Below, piece after piece: positions 51,638-62,740 of a stretch of 64,000 nt of DNA. Below the pieces are notes generated by a model. The model was not told the DNA's origin and made no database searches. It saw only the letters and a list, made by a program, of their open reading frames with translations. The position numbers and the translations under genes are program-made. The DNA is taken from positions 1,364,001-1,428,000 of the forward strand of contig CAWCSS010000008.1 of assembly GCA_963798325.1 (NCBI GenBank), given 5' to 3'. The DNA is from Solirubrobacter sp963798325. Lineage in GTDB: Bacteria; Actinomycetota; Thermoleophilia; Solirubrobacterales; Solirubrobacteraceae. Position 1 is the first letter of the stretch; every line of letters begins with the position of its first letter.

Positions 51638-52234
51638 TCACGCCACCGCGGCGGTGGCGGACATCGGGGTCACGTGCCCCGCGTCGACCATCGTCCGCAG
51701 CAGCACGCCGGTACCGCACTGCAGGCTCACGAGGTTGGCGTCGAAGCGCCCGTCGGAGGAGAACTTGCCGCGCGTGTAGTGCTGCGAGAAGCTCCACAGG
51801 TACGGCGAGTGCAGGTTGATCGACGGCTTGCGGTAGCCGAAGCCGTTGTAGCGCTCCAGCCGGAACAGCGCCTGGCTCATCGACCAATCCGCCTTGTGCG
51901 CGAAGCCCTCCATGGTCAGCGCGTCGCGGGCGCTCTCCTCGAACGTGAACGGCGGGTTGCCGGGCGGCCGGCCCTTGGGCACGTGGACCGTCTTGTGCGT
52001 CAGCGGGTCGCCGTTGTGGAGGTGCGTGTGGAAGTTCCGCCCGCCCTCGAGCTCGTGGATGACGCCGACGAACCACCACGGGATCCCGAGTGGGGTCCCG
52101 ACCGCCTGGTAGCGCGCCTTCTGGCCGACGATCCCGTGGACGATCTGGTTGACCTGCCCCACGTGCGTGTCCCGGACCCGGGCGGTCGTGAACAGGTGGC
52201 GATACTCGTCGCGCAACTGTGGAGTGAATTCCAT
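51638..52234 (-). CDS. Putative lysozyme-like peptidoglycan hydrolase
   Basis: 198 residues from the ATG at 52234; a TTG at 52285 is also in frame and would add 17 residues. The segment IPWWFVGVIHELEGGRNF places a Glu on a helix as in lysozyme-like folds, followed by HLHNGDPLTHKTV, FTFEESARDAL, ERYNGFGYR and SPYLWSFSQHYTRGKF. These match a family of phage- and cyanobacteria-type muramidase-like proteins. There is no signal peptide, so release may need lysis, or the protein may be cytosolic. Confidence 0.7.
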   Translation of the reverse strand: MEFTPQLRDEYRHLFTTARVRDTHVGQVNQIVHGIVGQKARYQAVGTPLGIPWWFVGVIHELEGGRNFHTHLHNGDPLTHKTVHVPKGRPPGNPPFTFEESARDALTMEGFAHKADWSMSQALFRLERYNGFGYRKPSINLHSPYLWSFSQHYTRGKFSSDGRFDANLVSLQCGTGVLLRTMVDAGHVTPMSATAAVA

Positions 52235-52326
52235 GATGTCCTGCAGAGGCCCCGGCCGGACGCGCGGATACGTCGGCGCGGACAAGGTGAAGGCTCGAGC
52301 GGCCTGCGCTGCGACACACTCGAGTC

Positions 52327-53385
52327 ATGCGAGCACTCTCGATCGTCGGGGCGGGCGCGGTGCGCTGGGACGAGGCGCCGGCGCCGCGCCTGGAGAGCGA
52401 CGGGCAGGCGCTGGTGCGGCCGCTGGCTGTGGCCATGTGCGATCTCGACGGGGCGTTCCTGTCGGGGATCATCCCGATCGCGCAGCCCTTCCCGCTGGGG
52501 CACGAGTGCGTGGCCGAGGTGCTCGAGGTCGGCGACGACGTGACGGGTGTGACCGCCGGCGACGTCGTCGTGGTGCCGTTTCAGATCTCGTGTGGGGCGT
52601 GCGCCGCCTGCCTCGCGGGGCACACCGCGAGCTGTCTGACCGTCCCGCGCGGCTCGGCCTACGGCATGGAGCCGCTGGGCGGGGCGTGGGGCGGAGCGCT
52701 GGCCGACGTGCTGCGGGTGCCGTTCGCCGACGCGATGCTCGTCGCGTTGCCCGACGGGCTCGATCCGGTGGCGGTGGCCAGCGTCGCCGACAACGTGCCC
52801 GACGGCTACCGCGCGGTTGCCGGACCGCTTGCCGCGTCGCCCGGCGCCGAGGTGCTGGTGGTCGGCGGGCACGCACGCAGCGTCGGCCTCTACGCGGCGG
52901 CGTGCGCGAAGGCGCTCGGCGCGTCACGCGTGGTCTACGCCGACAGCGACACCGGCCGGTTGGAGCGCGCCGCGGTGCTCGGCGCCGAGACCGTGGAGGT
53001 GGGCGAGTGGCCGGCCAAGTTCGGGCGCTTCCCGATCACCGTCGATGCCTCCGGCGGGCACGCCGGCCTGCACGCGGCGGTGCGCTCGACCGCGCCCGAC
53101 GGGACGTGCACGAGCGTCGCGATCTACTTCGAGCAGTCGACGCCGCTGCCGCTGCTGGAGATGTACACCCGCGGCTGCACGCTGCACACCGGCCGCTGCC
53201 ACGCGCGGGCGCTGATCCCCGAGGTGCTCGCGCTCGTCGCCGACGGCCGCCTCGACCCCGCCTCGGTGACGAGCGAGGTCGTCGGCTTCGACGACGCGGA
53301 GTCGGCGCTCACGGAGCTGCCGACCAAGCTCATCCTCCGCAGGGATGGGCGGTTGATCCCCAGGGTGCCTGTCGATCGCGCCTGA
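52327..53385 (+). CDS. Zinc-dependent alcohol dehydrogenase (MDR family)
   Basis: 352 residues. GroES-like domain with catalytic-zinc residues Cys38 (AMCDLDG) and GHE (LGHECVAEV), and the structural-zinc cluster CGACAACLAGHTASC. A nucleotide-binding fold follows (VLVVGGHARSVGLYAA), with the usual GxGxxG weakened to GGHARS. The product should oxidise an alcohol or sugar-alcohol with NAD(P). It is transcribed alone between the lysozyme-like gene (divergent) and the amidase gene. Confidence 0.9.
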   Translation: MRALSIVGAGAVRWDEAPAPRLESDGQALVRPLAVAMCDLDGAFLSGIIPIAQPFPLGHECVAEVLEVGDDVTGVTAGDVVVVPFQISCGACAACLAGHTASCLTVPRGSAYGMEPLGGAWGGALADVLRVPFADAMLVALPDGLDPVAVASVADNVPDGYRAVAGPLAASPGAEVLVVGGHARSVGLYAAACAKALGASRVVYADSDTGRLERAAVLGAETVEVGEWPAKFGRFPITVDASGGHAGLHAAVRSTAPDGTCTSVAIYFEQSTPLPLLEMYTRGCTLHTGRCHARALIPEVLALVADGRLDPASVTSEVVGFDDAESALTELPTKLILRRDGRLIPRVPVDRA

Positions 53386-53530
53386 CGGGCGACGGCCTCG
53401 CCCTGGCAACGCCGGCTCCGGGCTACTGACGGTCCATCTTCCGCGGCCGATCATCGGACCGGCGGAACATGCCGGACGCCGCGCGTGACCGGAAGGCTCC
53501 CGCCCTCAATCGACGGGACGGAGGGGTTCC

Positions 53531-55288
53531 ATGGCCGGGGTCACACGAAGGCGGTTCATCCAGACGACGGCGGCGACGGGCGCCGCGGCGGCGCTGCTGC
53601 CGGCCACCAAGGCACGGGCGGCGCGGACCGCGCCCGTCGCTCTCGATCTGCCGCTGCGCACACGCAGCTATCTCGAGCAGCAGCGCAAGATGGCGCTGGC
53701 GATGGGCGGGGACCTCGCGTTCCTGACCGGGACGCAACTGGCGGCGATGCTCCAGGCGCGTGACGTCTCCTCGCGAGAGGTCACGCAGGCGTTCCTGACG
53801 CGCATCAACCAGCTCAACGGCGATGGCCGGTTCTCCGTCGGCTCGCGCCCGATCAGCGGGACGACGCCGAACACGGACATCCCCGTCTACGGCAACAACG
53901 GCAAGCTCAATGCGTTCGTCCGCGTCTACGACGACCTCGCGCTGGCGATGGCCGCGGAGGCGGACGCGCGGTTGGACGCGGGTGGGGCGCCGCTCGGCTG
54001 CGGCGTGCCGATCGCGATCAAGGACATCTTCGCCATCGCCCAGCAGGAGCTCACGCTCGGCTGTCCGCTGATGCAGGGCAACGTGGCCACCGGGGACAGC
54101 ACGGTGGCCGCGCGGGCCCGGGCGGCGGGGATGCCGATCCTCGGCCACACGCATACCGGCCCGTGGACGTCCGACGACACCTGCCCGCAGACCGCGAACC
54201 CGTGGAAGCGCTCGAAGTGCGTCGGCGGCTCGTCCGGCGGCTCCGCGGCCGCGGTCGCGTCGCGGCTCGCGGTGCTGGCGGTGGGCAGCGACACCGGCAA
54301 CTCCGTCCGCAACCCGGCCTGCAACACCGGCGTGGGGACGATCAAGCCGACGTACGGCCTGATCCCGCTCTACGGCGCCACCCCGCTGACCGTCTCGCTC
54401 GATCACGCCGGGCCGATCTGCCGCTCGATGACCGACGTCGCGCTGCTGCTCGGCGTGCTCGCCGGCCCGGACCCGCTCGACCCCCGCTCGCTCCAGGCCC
54501 CGCCCGCGCCGGCCTTCTACCCGATGTCGCCGCGGCCCGGCGACAAGCCGCTGGAGGGTGTCCGGATCGGCTCGACGATCGAGACCGAGCCGACGCCCGC
54601 CAAGACCGCCTGGGCGCCCGGCATCCTCGCCCAGCTGCGCGCCGCGGTCGAGCAGTTCCGCGCGCTCGGGGCGACGATCGTCGACGTCGCGCCGGCCAGG
54701 TCGAACCTCGGCAGCACCGCCTACTTCAAGGCCGCTGCCCCCGACCCGTTCTCCAACAACGCCGTGTCGGCCAGCACGGTCTACGGCAACTCCGAGAACG
54801 CCTACGTCCTCAAGGACACGTACGCCCAGACGGCGGACCCGCTGCTCGTCGGCGGGGTCAAGACGCGCTTCCGCCGCAACGGTCCGACCAACGGCGTCGA
54901 GGCCAAGGACCAGCTCGGCCAGCGCGCCGCGACGTACACGCCGGAGGACCTCTTCGGCGCTTACCAGGTGCGCCGCGAGTACTGCGAGGCGTGGGCGAAG
55001 GTCTTCGCCGACAACGACCTGCACGCCTGCCTGTGGCCGCAGAAGGTGCAGACTCCGCCGGACCGCGCGGACGACTTCACGGGCGGCTTCAGCGGCGTCG
55101 AGTCCAGCCGCCCGAACGTCACCGGCTGGCCGTGCGTTGACGTCCCCGTCGGGCGCGACGCGAACACCGGCATCCCGGTCGGCATCGACATCGCCGCTCC
55201 GCTCGGCGCCGATCACGTCGTCCTGCAGATCGCGATCGACTACCAGGCGAACTTCCCCTACCACCTCGACGTCCCGACCGAGCTCTAG
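53531..55288 (+). CDS. Exported amidase-signature hydrolase
   Basis: 585 residues, ATG preceded by GGAGGGG. A Tat signal (TRRRFIQTT, residues 5-13; cleavage near AxA at 30) marks it for folded export. Amidase-signature triad: Lys164 (PIAIKD), the cis-Ser in CVGGSSGGS (about 234-238), and the nucleophile Ser258 in GSDTGNSVRNPA, where Asn257 replaces the usual Gly. It hydrolyses an amide outside the cell; the substrate is unknown. The next gene starts 3 bp after its stop. Confidence 0.9.
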   Translation: MAGVTRRRFIQTTAATGAAAALLPATKARAARTAPVALDLPLRTRSYLEQQRKMALAMGGDLAFLTGTQLAAMLQARDVSSREVTQAFLTRINQLNGDGRFSVGSRPISGTTPNTDIPVYGNNGKLNAFVRVYDDLALAMAAEADARLDAGGAPLGCGVPIAIKDIFAIAQQELTLGCPLMQGNVATGDSTVAARARAAGMPILGHTHTGPWTSDDTCPQTANPWKRSKCVGGSSGGSAAAVASRLAVLAVGSDTGNSVRNPACNTGVGTIKPTYGLIPLYGATPLTVSLDHAGPICRSMTDVALLLGVLAGPDPLDPRSLQAPPAPAFYPMSPRPGDKPLEGVRIGSTIETEPTPAKTAWAPGILAQLRAAVEQFRALGATIVDVAPARSNLGSTAYFKAAAPDPFSNNAVSASTVYGNSENAYVLKDTYAQTADPLLVGGVKTRFRRNGPTNGVEAKDQLGQRAATYTPEDLFGAYQVRREYCEAWAKVFADNDLHACLWPQKVQTPPDRADDFTGGFSGVESSRPNVTGWPCVDVPVGRDANTGIPVGIDIAAPLGADHVVLQIAIDYQANFPYHLDVPTEL

Positions 55289-55290
55289 CC

Positions 55291-55776
55291 ATGGCCGATC
55301 CCACCAACGCCCGCCAGCGTTCGATCAACAGCTTCTTCGACTCGCCGCGCTTCACGATCAAGGAGCTGCCGGCGATCCCCGACGAGGCCGTGCCGCTGCC
55401 GGCGCCGCCGCCCGCCGCACCCCCGGCCGCCGCCGTCGCCGCGCCCACGCTGACGCTGTCGCTCCAGCCCGCCGCCAAGCGCACGCTGAAGGGCTTCCTC
55501 AGCGACGGTCTGCTGGTCAAGGTCGCCGCCAACCGGCCGCTGACCGATCTCGAGGTGCGGCTCTTCGAGGTGCTCCCGACCGGCAAGCTGCGTCCGCTCG
55601 GCTCGGCGTTCAAGGTCGAGCCGACCCCGGCCGGAGCGAGCATGCGCGTGCAACCCACGCGCTTCGCGCGCACCCGTCTGCGCACCAAGGGCGTGCGCAG
55701 CGTCCAACTGCAGATCAAGGGCACCGACCGCGCCGGGATCACCGGCACCGCGACGTCCTCGTTCCACCTGCGCTGA
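55291..55776 (+). CDS. Ig-like beta-sandwich protein coupled to the amidase
   Basis: 161 residues, 2 bp after the amidase stop. An N-terminal polar stretch, an Ala/Pro linker (PAPPPAAPPAAAVAA), then an all-beta region (about 55-161: LTLSLQPAAKRTLKGFLSDG, SVQLQIKGTDRAG) with the look of a bacterial Ig-like domain. No signal peptide is seen, so export may depend on the Tat-borne amidase or not occur. I do not recognise the family. Confidence 0.6.
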   Translation: MADPTNARQRSINSFFDSPRFTIKELPAIPDEAVPLPAPPPAAPPAAAVAAPTLTLSLQPAAKRTLKGFLSDGLLVKVAANRPLTDLEVRLFEVLPTGKLRPLGSAFKVEPTPAGASMRVQPTRFARTRLRTKGVRSVQLQIKGTDRAGITGTATSSFHLR

Positions 55777-55868
55777 TCGATTGTCAAAAGTTGCACCCGT
55801 CCCCCTTGTGCGAGGCGCACAACGGTGTTCAATGCCTGAACAACGCCAAGGCGGGACGGGAGGCAACA

Positions 55869-57386
<1,518 letters not shown>

Positions 57387-57401
<15 letters not shown>

Positions 57402-58697
57402 TCCGGACGCCTCACTTCGCACTCCGGTCGCTTGCCGTTCGAAGCGGCCGGAGCCCGCCGCTTCGGCGTCGCTGCCGCCGCCGAACTCGATGCCTCGCGC
57501 CTCTCGCCCGAGGGCGGTCAGCGCGATCACCGCGATCAGGACCGGGACGATCACCACGAACAGCGCGTAGCGGCCGTTGTGGCTCTCGGCGAGCGCGGTC
57601 TGGATCGGCAGGTTCACCGCCGCCAGCAGGTTGCCGAGCTGGTAGGTCACACCCGGGTAGAAGCCACGGATCTCGTCCGGCGAGAGCTCGGTGAGATGCG
57701 CCGGGATCACGCCCCACGCGCCCTGGACGAAGAACTGCATGACGAACGCGGCGATCGCGAGCGTGGCGATGGTGGGGGAGAAGGCGAACGCGGGCGAGAC
57801 GACCAGGGCGAACGCGGCGCACATGATGATCGTCTTCTTGCGGCCGAAGCCCTGGCTGAGAGCACCGAAGTAGGCGCCGCCGATGATCGCGCCGAGGTTG
57901 TAGACGATGGCGACCAGCACGGTCGTCGTGTGCGAGGCGTCGAAGGTGTCCTCGAGGAACGTCGGGTAGTAGTCCTGCGTGCCGTGGCTCATGAAGTTGA
58001 ACGCGGCCATCAGCAGCACCAGGTAGCCGAAGCGCCGCGCGACCTGCGGGTTCAGCAGCACCTTGCGGAAGCCGACCTTGGACTGCTTCTGCGTCTGCTC
58101 CCACACCTCGGACTCCTCGACCCGCATGCGGATGAAGAGCGCCAGCAGCGCCGGGATCGCGGCGCAGATGAACAGGCCGCGCCAGCCGGCGATCGGCTCG
58201 ACGAGGAAGAACGCGATCGCGGCCAGCAGGTAGCCGACCGGGTAGCCCTGCTGGAGCACGCCGGAGTAGAAGCCGCGCTTGGCGGCCGGGATCTTCTCCA
58301 TCGCCAGCGAGGCGCCGAGACCCCACTCGCCGCCCATGCCGATCCCGTACAGCGCGCGCAGGATCAACAGCATCGTCAGCGAGGTGCTGAACGCGGTGGC
58401 GAGACCCACCGTGGAGTACATCAGCACGCACGCGAACAGCGCCGGGCGGCGGCCCTTCTTGTCGGCGAAGTAGCCGAACAGCGCCGCGCCGACGGGTCTT
58501 GCCGCCAAGGTCAAGGTCGTCGCGACGGCGACCTTGGTCTTGGACGTGTCGAAGGTCTCCGCGACGTCGCTGATCACGAAGACGAGCAGGAAGTAATCGA
58601 ACGCGTCCATCGCCCAGCCGAGCCAGGCGGCGACGAACGCATTGCGTTGATCGCGCGTCAGGCCCCTTGCCTGTTCGCGAATCATCCGCGGTCCCAT
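57387..58697 (-). CDS. MFS transporter, metabolite:H+ symporter type
   Basis: 436 residues, twelve membrane helices. Motif A-like GYFADKKGRRPA between helices 2 and 3, and the DAFDYFLLVFVISDVAETF helix 1 of the SHS/aromatic-acid symporter groups (lactate, sialate, aromatic acids). The central loop and GAYFGALSQGFGRKK in the second half repeat motif A. The substrate is not predictable. It overlaps the protease gene convergently by 15 bp. Confidence 0.88.
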
Positions 58698-58752
58698 GGG
58701 CAGACCCCCTCGGGTTATTTGCCCCTGGCTTACCCGAAGTTCCTAGGATTGG

Positions 58753-59217
58753 ATGCATATGGAGGGTTCAGTCGGCGCGCCCCCGCAGCGCGTGTGTCCA
58801 AGTTGCGCCCGTATTTCGTGGGCGACCGGTCCGCAGTGCCCGTATTGCACGGCACGCTTCCGGCGCCGCCAGGGGGTGACCCCGGTGCAGCTGTTCGCGA
58901 CCGCCGCCGTCGTGATCATCCTCGTGGCGGTGATGCTGCTGATCGCCGGCAACCAGCTGGACAAGCAGCTCAACGACCGCGTGGACGAGGTCAACAAGAC
59001 GCTGGATCAGAACTTCAACCAGATCCGGACCGACGTCCAGAAGCAGCTCTCCCAGGGCGGGGTGCCGACGACGGTCCCGACCGCCGTGCCGACGCCGTTC
59101 GACACCGCCACCGCGGTCCCGACCGCGGCGCCGACCGAAACGGCGACCGCGGCCCCGACGGAGTCGGCGACCGAGACGTCCACTCCGTCGCCGACGATCG
59201 GCCCCGACAGCCCTTAG
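58753..59217 (+). CDS. Zinc-ribbon membrane protein with Thr/Pro tail
   Basis: 154 residues. A zinc ribbon at the start (CPSCARIS and CPYCTARF, about 15-35), one membrane helix (about 46-68), a coiled-coil-like stretch (LNDRVDEVNKTLDQNFNQIR), then a Thr/Ala/Pro-rich tail. Starts at 58753 or 58759. Function unknown. Its end overlaps glgP by 4 bp convergently. Confidence 0.7.
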   Translation: MHMEGSVGAPPQRVCPSCARISWATGPQCPYCTARFRRRQGVTPVQLFATAAVVIILVAVMLLIAGNQLDKQLNDRVDEVNKTLDQNFNQIRTDVQKQLSQGGVPTTVPTAVPTPFDTATAVPTAAPTETATAAPTESATETSTPSPTIGPDSP

Positions 59218-61355
59218 GGCCTGTAGACCTTCTTCTCGTAGTCCTCGAGCATGCGCCCGGCGCCGAACATCGGTCCGAGCGTCCGTAGCGAGCGGCGCAC
59301 GCGCGCCACCCAGTCGCGCGGGATGCCGTCCGGCCCGACGTTGTAGAACTCGGGCGCGACGTCCTCCTCGAGCAGGCGGAAGAGCTCGTGGGCGTGACGC
59401 GCGTCCTGGGCGCCGTGGTCGTGATCGACGTCGCCGCTCAGCGCCCAGCCGTTGTGCTTGTCGTAGCCCTCGGCCCACCAGCCGTCGAGCACGGACAGTT
59501 GCAGGCCACCGTTCATGACGTTCTTCATGCCGGACGTGCCGGAGGCCTCCAGCGGCGGGCGCGGGAGGTTGATCCAGACGTCGCAGCCGCGGACGAGGTG
59601 CGCGGCCATGCGCAGGTCGTAGTCGTTGAGGTAGGCGATCCGCTGGTCGAAGCCGGGCAGGTGCTTGCTGGTGAACAGCTCGTGCACGAGCCGCTTGCCG
59701 CCGTCGTCGCGCGGGTGCGCCTTGCCGGCCAGCAGGACCTGGACCGGGCGGTCGCCGGCGACGATCCGCATCGCCCGCTCGACGTCCTGCAGGAGCAGGT
59801 TCAGGCGCTTGTAGGTGGCCAGGCGGCGGGCGAAGCCCACGGTCAGCACGTCGGGGTCGAAGGCCGCGGCGGCCTCGGCGTAGGGGGCGGGCTCGTCGCG
59901 CTCGAGACGGTCGACGACCGCGCGATGGCGGACGTACTCGATCAACTCGGCGCGCTGCTGCGTGCGGACGGCCCAGATCTCCTTCGCCGGGATGTCGTCC
60001 ACCGCCGTCCACGTCGCCGGGTCGGTGGCGCGGTCCAGCCAGTCCTCGCCCAGGTGGCGGTCGAGCAGCTGCCAGATCGGCTTGCCCAGCCACGTCGGGA
60101 TGTGCACCCCGTTGGTCACGTGGGTGATCGGGACGTCGTCGACGCCCTTGTCGGCCCACATCGGGTGCCACATCTCGCGGGCGACCTCGCCGTGGCGGCG
60201 GGACACGCCGTTCGCGGCGCGTGACGTGCGCAGAGCGAACTGCGTGACGCCGAACGGCTCCGCCTCTTCGTCCTGGTTGGTCCGGCCGAGGCTGATGATC
60301 TCGTGCGGGTCGACGCCCAGCGTGCCCGCCATGTGCTTCAGCGCGCCGGCGACCTGGTGCGCGGGATAGGTGTCGTTGCCGGCCGGGACCGGCGTGTGGG
60401 TGGTGAAGATCGTGCGCTTGCGGGCGATCTCCAGCGCGGCCTTCAGCGAGCCGTTGCCGCTGTACTCACGGCGGGCGAGCTCGAGCGAGACGAACGCCGC
60501 GTGGCCCTCGTTGAGGTGCACGATGCTCGGCTCGATCCCCATCGCCTCGAGCGCGCGGACGCCGCCGATGCCGAGCAGCAGGTACTGGGCGAGGCGGGTG
60601 TCCTCGTCGCCGATGTAGAGGCGGCTGGTGATCCAGCGCGCGGTCTCGGTGTTCTCCGGACGGTCGGCGTCGAGCAGGTACAGGGGGATCCGGCCGACGT
60701 TCGTGCGCCAGATCTGCGCGACGACCTCGACGTCGCCGACGGTGACGCTGACCGTGATCGGCTTGCCGTCGTCACCGGTGACCAGCGCGGCGGGCAGGCG
60801 GTCCGGGTCGGTGTCGACCCAGTACTCGTGCTGCCAGCCGTTCGCGTCGATGCGCTGGCGGAAGTAGCCGTTGCGATACAGCAGCCCGATCGCCGCCAGC
60901 GGCCACGCACGGTCAGACGCCTCCTTGAGGATGTCTCCGGCGAGCGCGCCGAGGCCGCCGCTGTAGATCGGGAACGAGACGTGCCAGCCGTACTCCGCGG
61001 AGAAGTACGCGATCGGCCGGTCGTCGGTGGCGGGACCGTCGTGGGTGGGACGGTGCAGGTCGGCCAGGACGCGCGCCTCGAGGGCGTTCGCGCGAGCGAG
61101 CAGCGCCTCGTCGCCGGCGGCGTCGATCAGTCGCTGCGCGTTGGCCTCCTGCAGGAGCTTGACCGGGTTCTCGGCCACTCGCTCCCAGCGGTCGGGGTCC
61201 AGCTCTCGGAACACGTCCGGTCCGTCGGGGTCCCAAGCCCAGCGGTAGTTGTACGCGAGGCGCGCGAACACGCCCAGCGGCTCGGGAAGTCGAGTAGCGA
61301 GCGCCTCGGCGGCTCGTTCAAGGTCGCGGCTGCCTGCTTGCACGTGGGCCAGCAT
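59214..61355 (-). CDS. glgP: Glycogen/alpha-glucan phosphorylase (GT35)
   Basis: 713 residues. Releases glucose 1-phosphate from alpha-1,4-glucans. The DUF3417-type N-terminus with YNYRWAWDPDGPDVF marks the short phosphorylase subfamily (as in Thermus and mycobacterial GlgP). Catalytic elements: SAEYGWHVSFPIYSGGLG, VHLNEGHAAF, THTPVPAGNDTY, FARRLATYKR, and the PLP lysine in EASGTSGMKNVMNGG. No other glycogen gene is near. Start ATG at 61355. Confidence 0.95.
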   Translation of the reverse strand: MLAHVQAGSRDLERAAEALATRLPEPLGVFARLAYNYRWAWDPDGPDVFRELDPDRWERVAENPVKLLQEANAQRLIDAAGDEALLARANALEARVLADLHRPTHDGPATDDRPIAYFSAEYGWHVSFPIYSGGLGALAGDILKEASDRAWPLAAIGLLYRNGYFRQRIDANGWQHEYWVDTDPDRLPAALVTGDDGKPITVSVTVGDVEVVAQIWRTNVGRIPLYLLDADRPENTETARWITSRLYIGDEDTRLAQYLLLGIGGVRALEAMGIEPSIVHLNEGHAAFVSLELARREYSGNGSLKAALEIARKRTIFTTHTPVPAGNDTYPAHQVAGALKHMAGTLGVDPHEIISLGRTNQDEEAEPFGVTQFALRTSRAANGVSRRHGEVAREMWHPMWADKGVDDVPITHVTNGVHIPTWLGKPIWQLLDRHLGEDWLDRATDPATWTAVDDIPAKEIWAVRTQQRAELIEYVRHRAVVDRLERDEPAPYAEAAAAFDPDVLTVGFARRLATYKRLNLLLQDVERAMRIVAGDRPVQVLLAGKAHPRDDGGKRLVHELFTSKHLPGFDQRIAYLNDYDLRMAAHLVRGCDVWINLPRPPLEASGTSGMKNVMNGGLQLSVLDGWWAEGYDKHNGWALSGDVDHDHGAQDARHAHELFRLLEEDVAPEFYNVGPDGIPRDWVARVRRSLRTLGPMFGAGRMLEDYEKKVYRP

Positions 61356-61451
61356 AGGTCTTTAGGTTCCCTTCTCGCGTGCCGATAACCTTGCTTGTGT
61401 CGATCGAGCGCGGCCAACAGGCTGCGCGCTCTCGGCCAGAAAGGAGGATCT

Positions 61452-61559
61452 ATGACGATCCGATGCCTTCGCTGCCTTCGGCTATGGCCTGCCGAGCGCT
61501 ACGCGGAGCGGGCGACCTGCCCGCACTGCGGTGGAGCTCTAGACACCATGCCCCGCTAG
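61452..61559 (+). CDS. 35-residue zinc-ribbon protein
   Basis: A very small gene with an excellent AAGGAGG five bases before the ATG at 61452. It encodes two CxxC knuckles: Cys-LR-Cys near residues 5-8 and Cys-PH-Cys near 24-27, the spacing of a zinc ribbon, with a short basic/aromatic loop between them. It ends DTMPR. Its TAG overlaps the convergent ogt stop. Divergent from glgP. Function unknown; such mini-ribbons may bind nucleic acid or protein. Confidence 0.65.
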   Translation: MTIRCLRCLRLWPAERYAERATCPHCGGALDTMPR

Positions 61560-62038
61560 GACGCGACGCCGGGCGGCTCCGATAGCCGCCCGGCGCCAGC
61601 CAATTCATGCTGGAGCAGGGCCTTCTTGACCGCGAGGCCGCCGGCGTAGCCGGTGAGGCTGCCGTTGCTGCCGATCACGCGGTGGCAGGGGACGATGATC
61701 GAGATCTGGTTGCGGCCGTTGGCGCGACCGACGGCTCTTGGCGCGCTGTTGAGCTCCCGGGCGATCTCCCCGTACGTGACGGTTTCGCCGAAGGGGATCT
61801 GGCGCAGGCGCGCCCACACGGTGCGCTCGAAGGGCGTCCCGGACGCCTCGAGCGGGAGGTCGAAGCGCGTTCGCGTGCCGGCGAAGTACTCGTCGAGCTG
61901 GCGCTTGGTCTCCGCGAGCACGCCCGTCGTGGCGGCACCGGCGCGGCGGTCGCAGTTGGTGAACAGGCGCGTCAGCCGGTCGCCCTCGGCCTCGATGTAG
62001 ATCGGGCCGATCGGGCTGGAAATCAAGGCGGCGTGCAT
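61556..62038 (-). CDS. ogt: Methylated-DNA--protein-cysteine methyltransferase
   Basis: 160 residues from the ATG at 62038 (a TTG at 62068 is in frame). Suicide DNA-repair protein that removes O6-alkyl groups from guanine. The active-site IVPCHRVIGSNGSLTGYAGG (Cys118) is intact, preceded by the helix-turn-helix FGETVTYGEIAREL and the Arg finger (RAVGRANGRN). Length is that of Ogt/AGT proteins without an Ada N-terminus. Divergent from infA (88 bp). Confidence 0.94.
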   Translation of the reverse strand: MHAALISSPIGPIYIEAEGDRLTRLFTNCDRRAGAATTGVLAETKRQLDEYFAGTRTRFDLPLEASGTPFERTVWARLRQIPFGETVTYGEIARELNSAPRAVGRANGRNQISIIVPCHRVIGSNGSLTGYAGGLAVKKALLQHELAGAGRLSEPPGVAS

Positions 62039-62126
62039 ATCCGGTGAAACGCTTACAGGGCCTAACAACGTGAGGTCTAGAATGGATGGGTCCTAATCCC
62101 ACCCACCACGACCTAAGGAAGTGGCT

Positions 62127-62345
62127 ATGGCAGTTGAGCAAAAGCTCGAAATCGACGGCGAGGTCACCGAGGCCCTGCCGAACCTGCTGTTCCGCGTCAA
62201 GCTCGAGAACGACCACGAGCTGCTCGCCCATCTCGCCGGCAAGATGCGCCGGTTCCGCATCCGCGTCCTCCCGGGCGACAAGGTGCGGGTCGAGGTCTCG
62301 CCCTACGACCTCAACCGCGGTCGCATCGTCTACCGCTACAAGTAG
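62127..62345 (+). CDS. infA: Translation initiation factor IF-1
   Basis: 72 residues, S1/OB fold. The ATG at 62127 follows AAGGA by 8 bases; an in-frame GTG two codons earlier is less likely. VTEALPNLLFRVKLENDHELLAHLAGKMRR and VLPGDKVRVEVSPYDLNRGRIVYRYK (quoted in parts: LPGDKVRVEVSPYDL) match IF-1. It binds the ribosomal A site. It is not followed by rpmJ/rpsM, its usual neighbours, so it is either a relocated or a second copy. Confidence 0.93.
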   Translation: MAVEQKLEIDGEVTEALPNLLFRVKLENDHELLAHLAGKMRRFRIRVLPGDKVRVEVSPYDLNRGRIVYRYK

Positions 62346-62359
62346 GCCAACGCCCCGCG

Positions 62360-62740
62360 CTATCGCTGCCCAGGCCCCTTGGCCTCGGCGGCGACGAAGC
62401 GGGTGTGCGGGAACTTCTTCTCGACCGGCGTGATCGCGATCCGCCGGTCCACACCGACCGTCAGCACCTTGTCGTAGCCCTTCGCGGCAAGCATGTGCGT
62501 GACGCCGAGCTGGTCGCTGGTCGTCTTGACGACCCGCACGTCGCCGGTGGTCGCGCGGGCCTGCGCGATCGTCGCCGGATCGGTCGCGGCCTCACCGGCG
62601 ATCACGATCGCGGTCTTCGGGGCGGGATGCTCGGCCGTCTGCGCCAGGCCGGCGGCCACCGCGGAGCCTGCCAGCAGGGCAAGCGAGGCGCCCGCGATTC
62701 GGGCGCTGGTGGTTCGGGTTCTTGTCATACGTATGAGCAT
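62360..62740 (-). CDS. Small exported protein, unknown function
   Basis: 126 residues from the ATG at 62740, or 122 from the ATG at 62728. A Sec signal (about residues 12-34) leads to a mature domain of about 90 residues rich in Ala and Val (TAIVIAGEAATDPATIAQAR), with alternating strands that recall cell-wall-binding repeat 2 proteins. No family is certain. Its start lies on a pair of ATACGTAT palindromes (62725-62749). Confidence 0.65.
   Translation of the reverse strand: MLIRMTRTRTTSARIAGASLALLAGSAVAAGLAQTAEHPAPKTAIVIAGEAATDPATIAQARATTGDVRVVKTTSDQLGVTHMLAAKGYDKVLTVGVDRRIAITPVEKKFPHTRFVAAEAKGPGQR

Noticed and set aside
54558..55868. N-terminal extension of the S8 protease across the amidase gene
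   Set aside because: It is the amidase in a shifted frame; a good Shine-Dalgarno and signal peptide mark the start at 55869.
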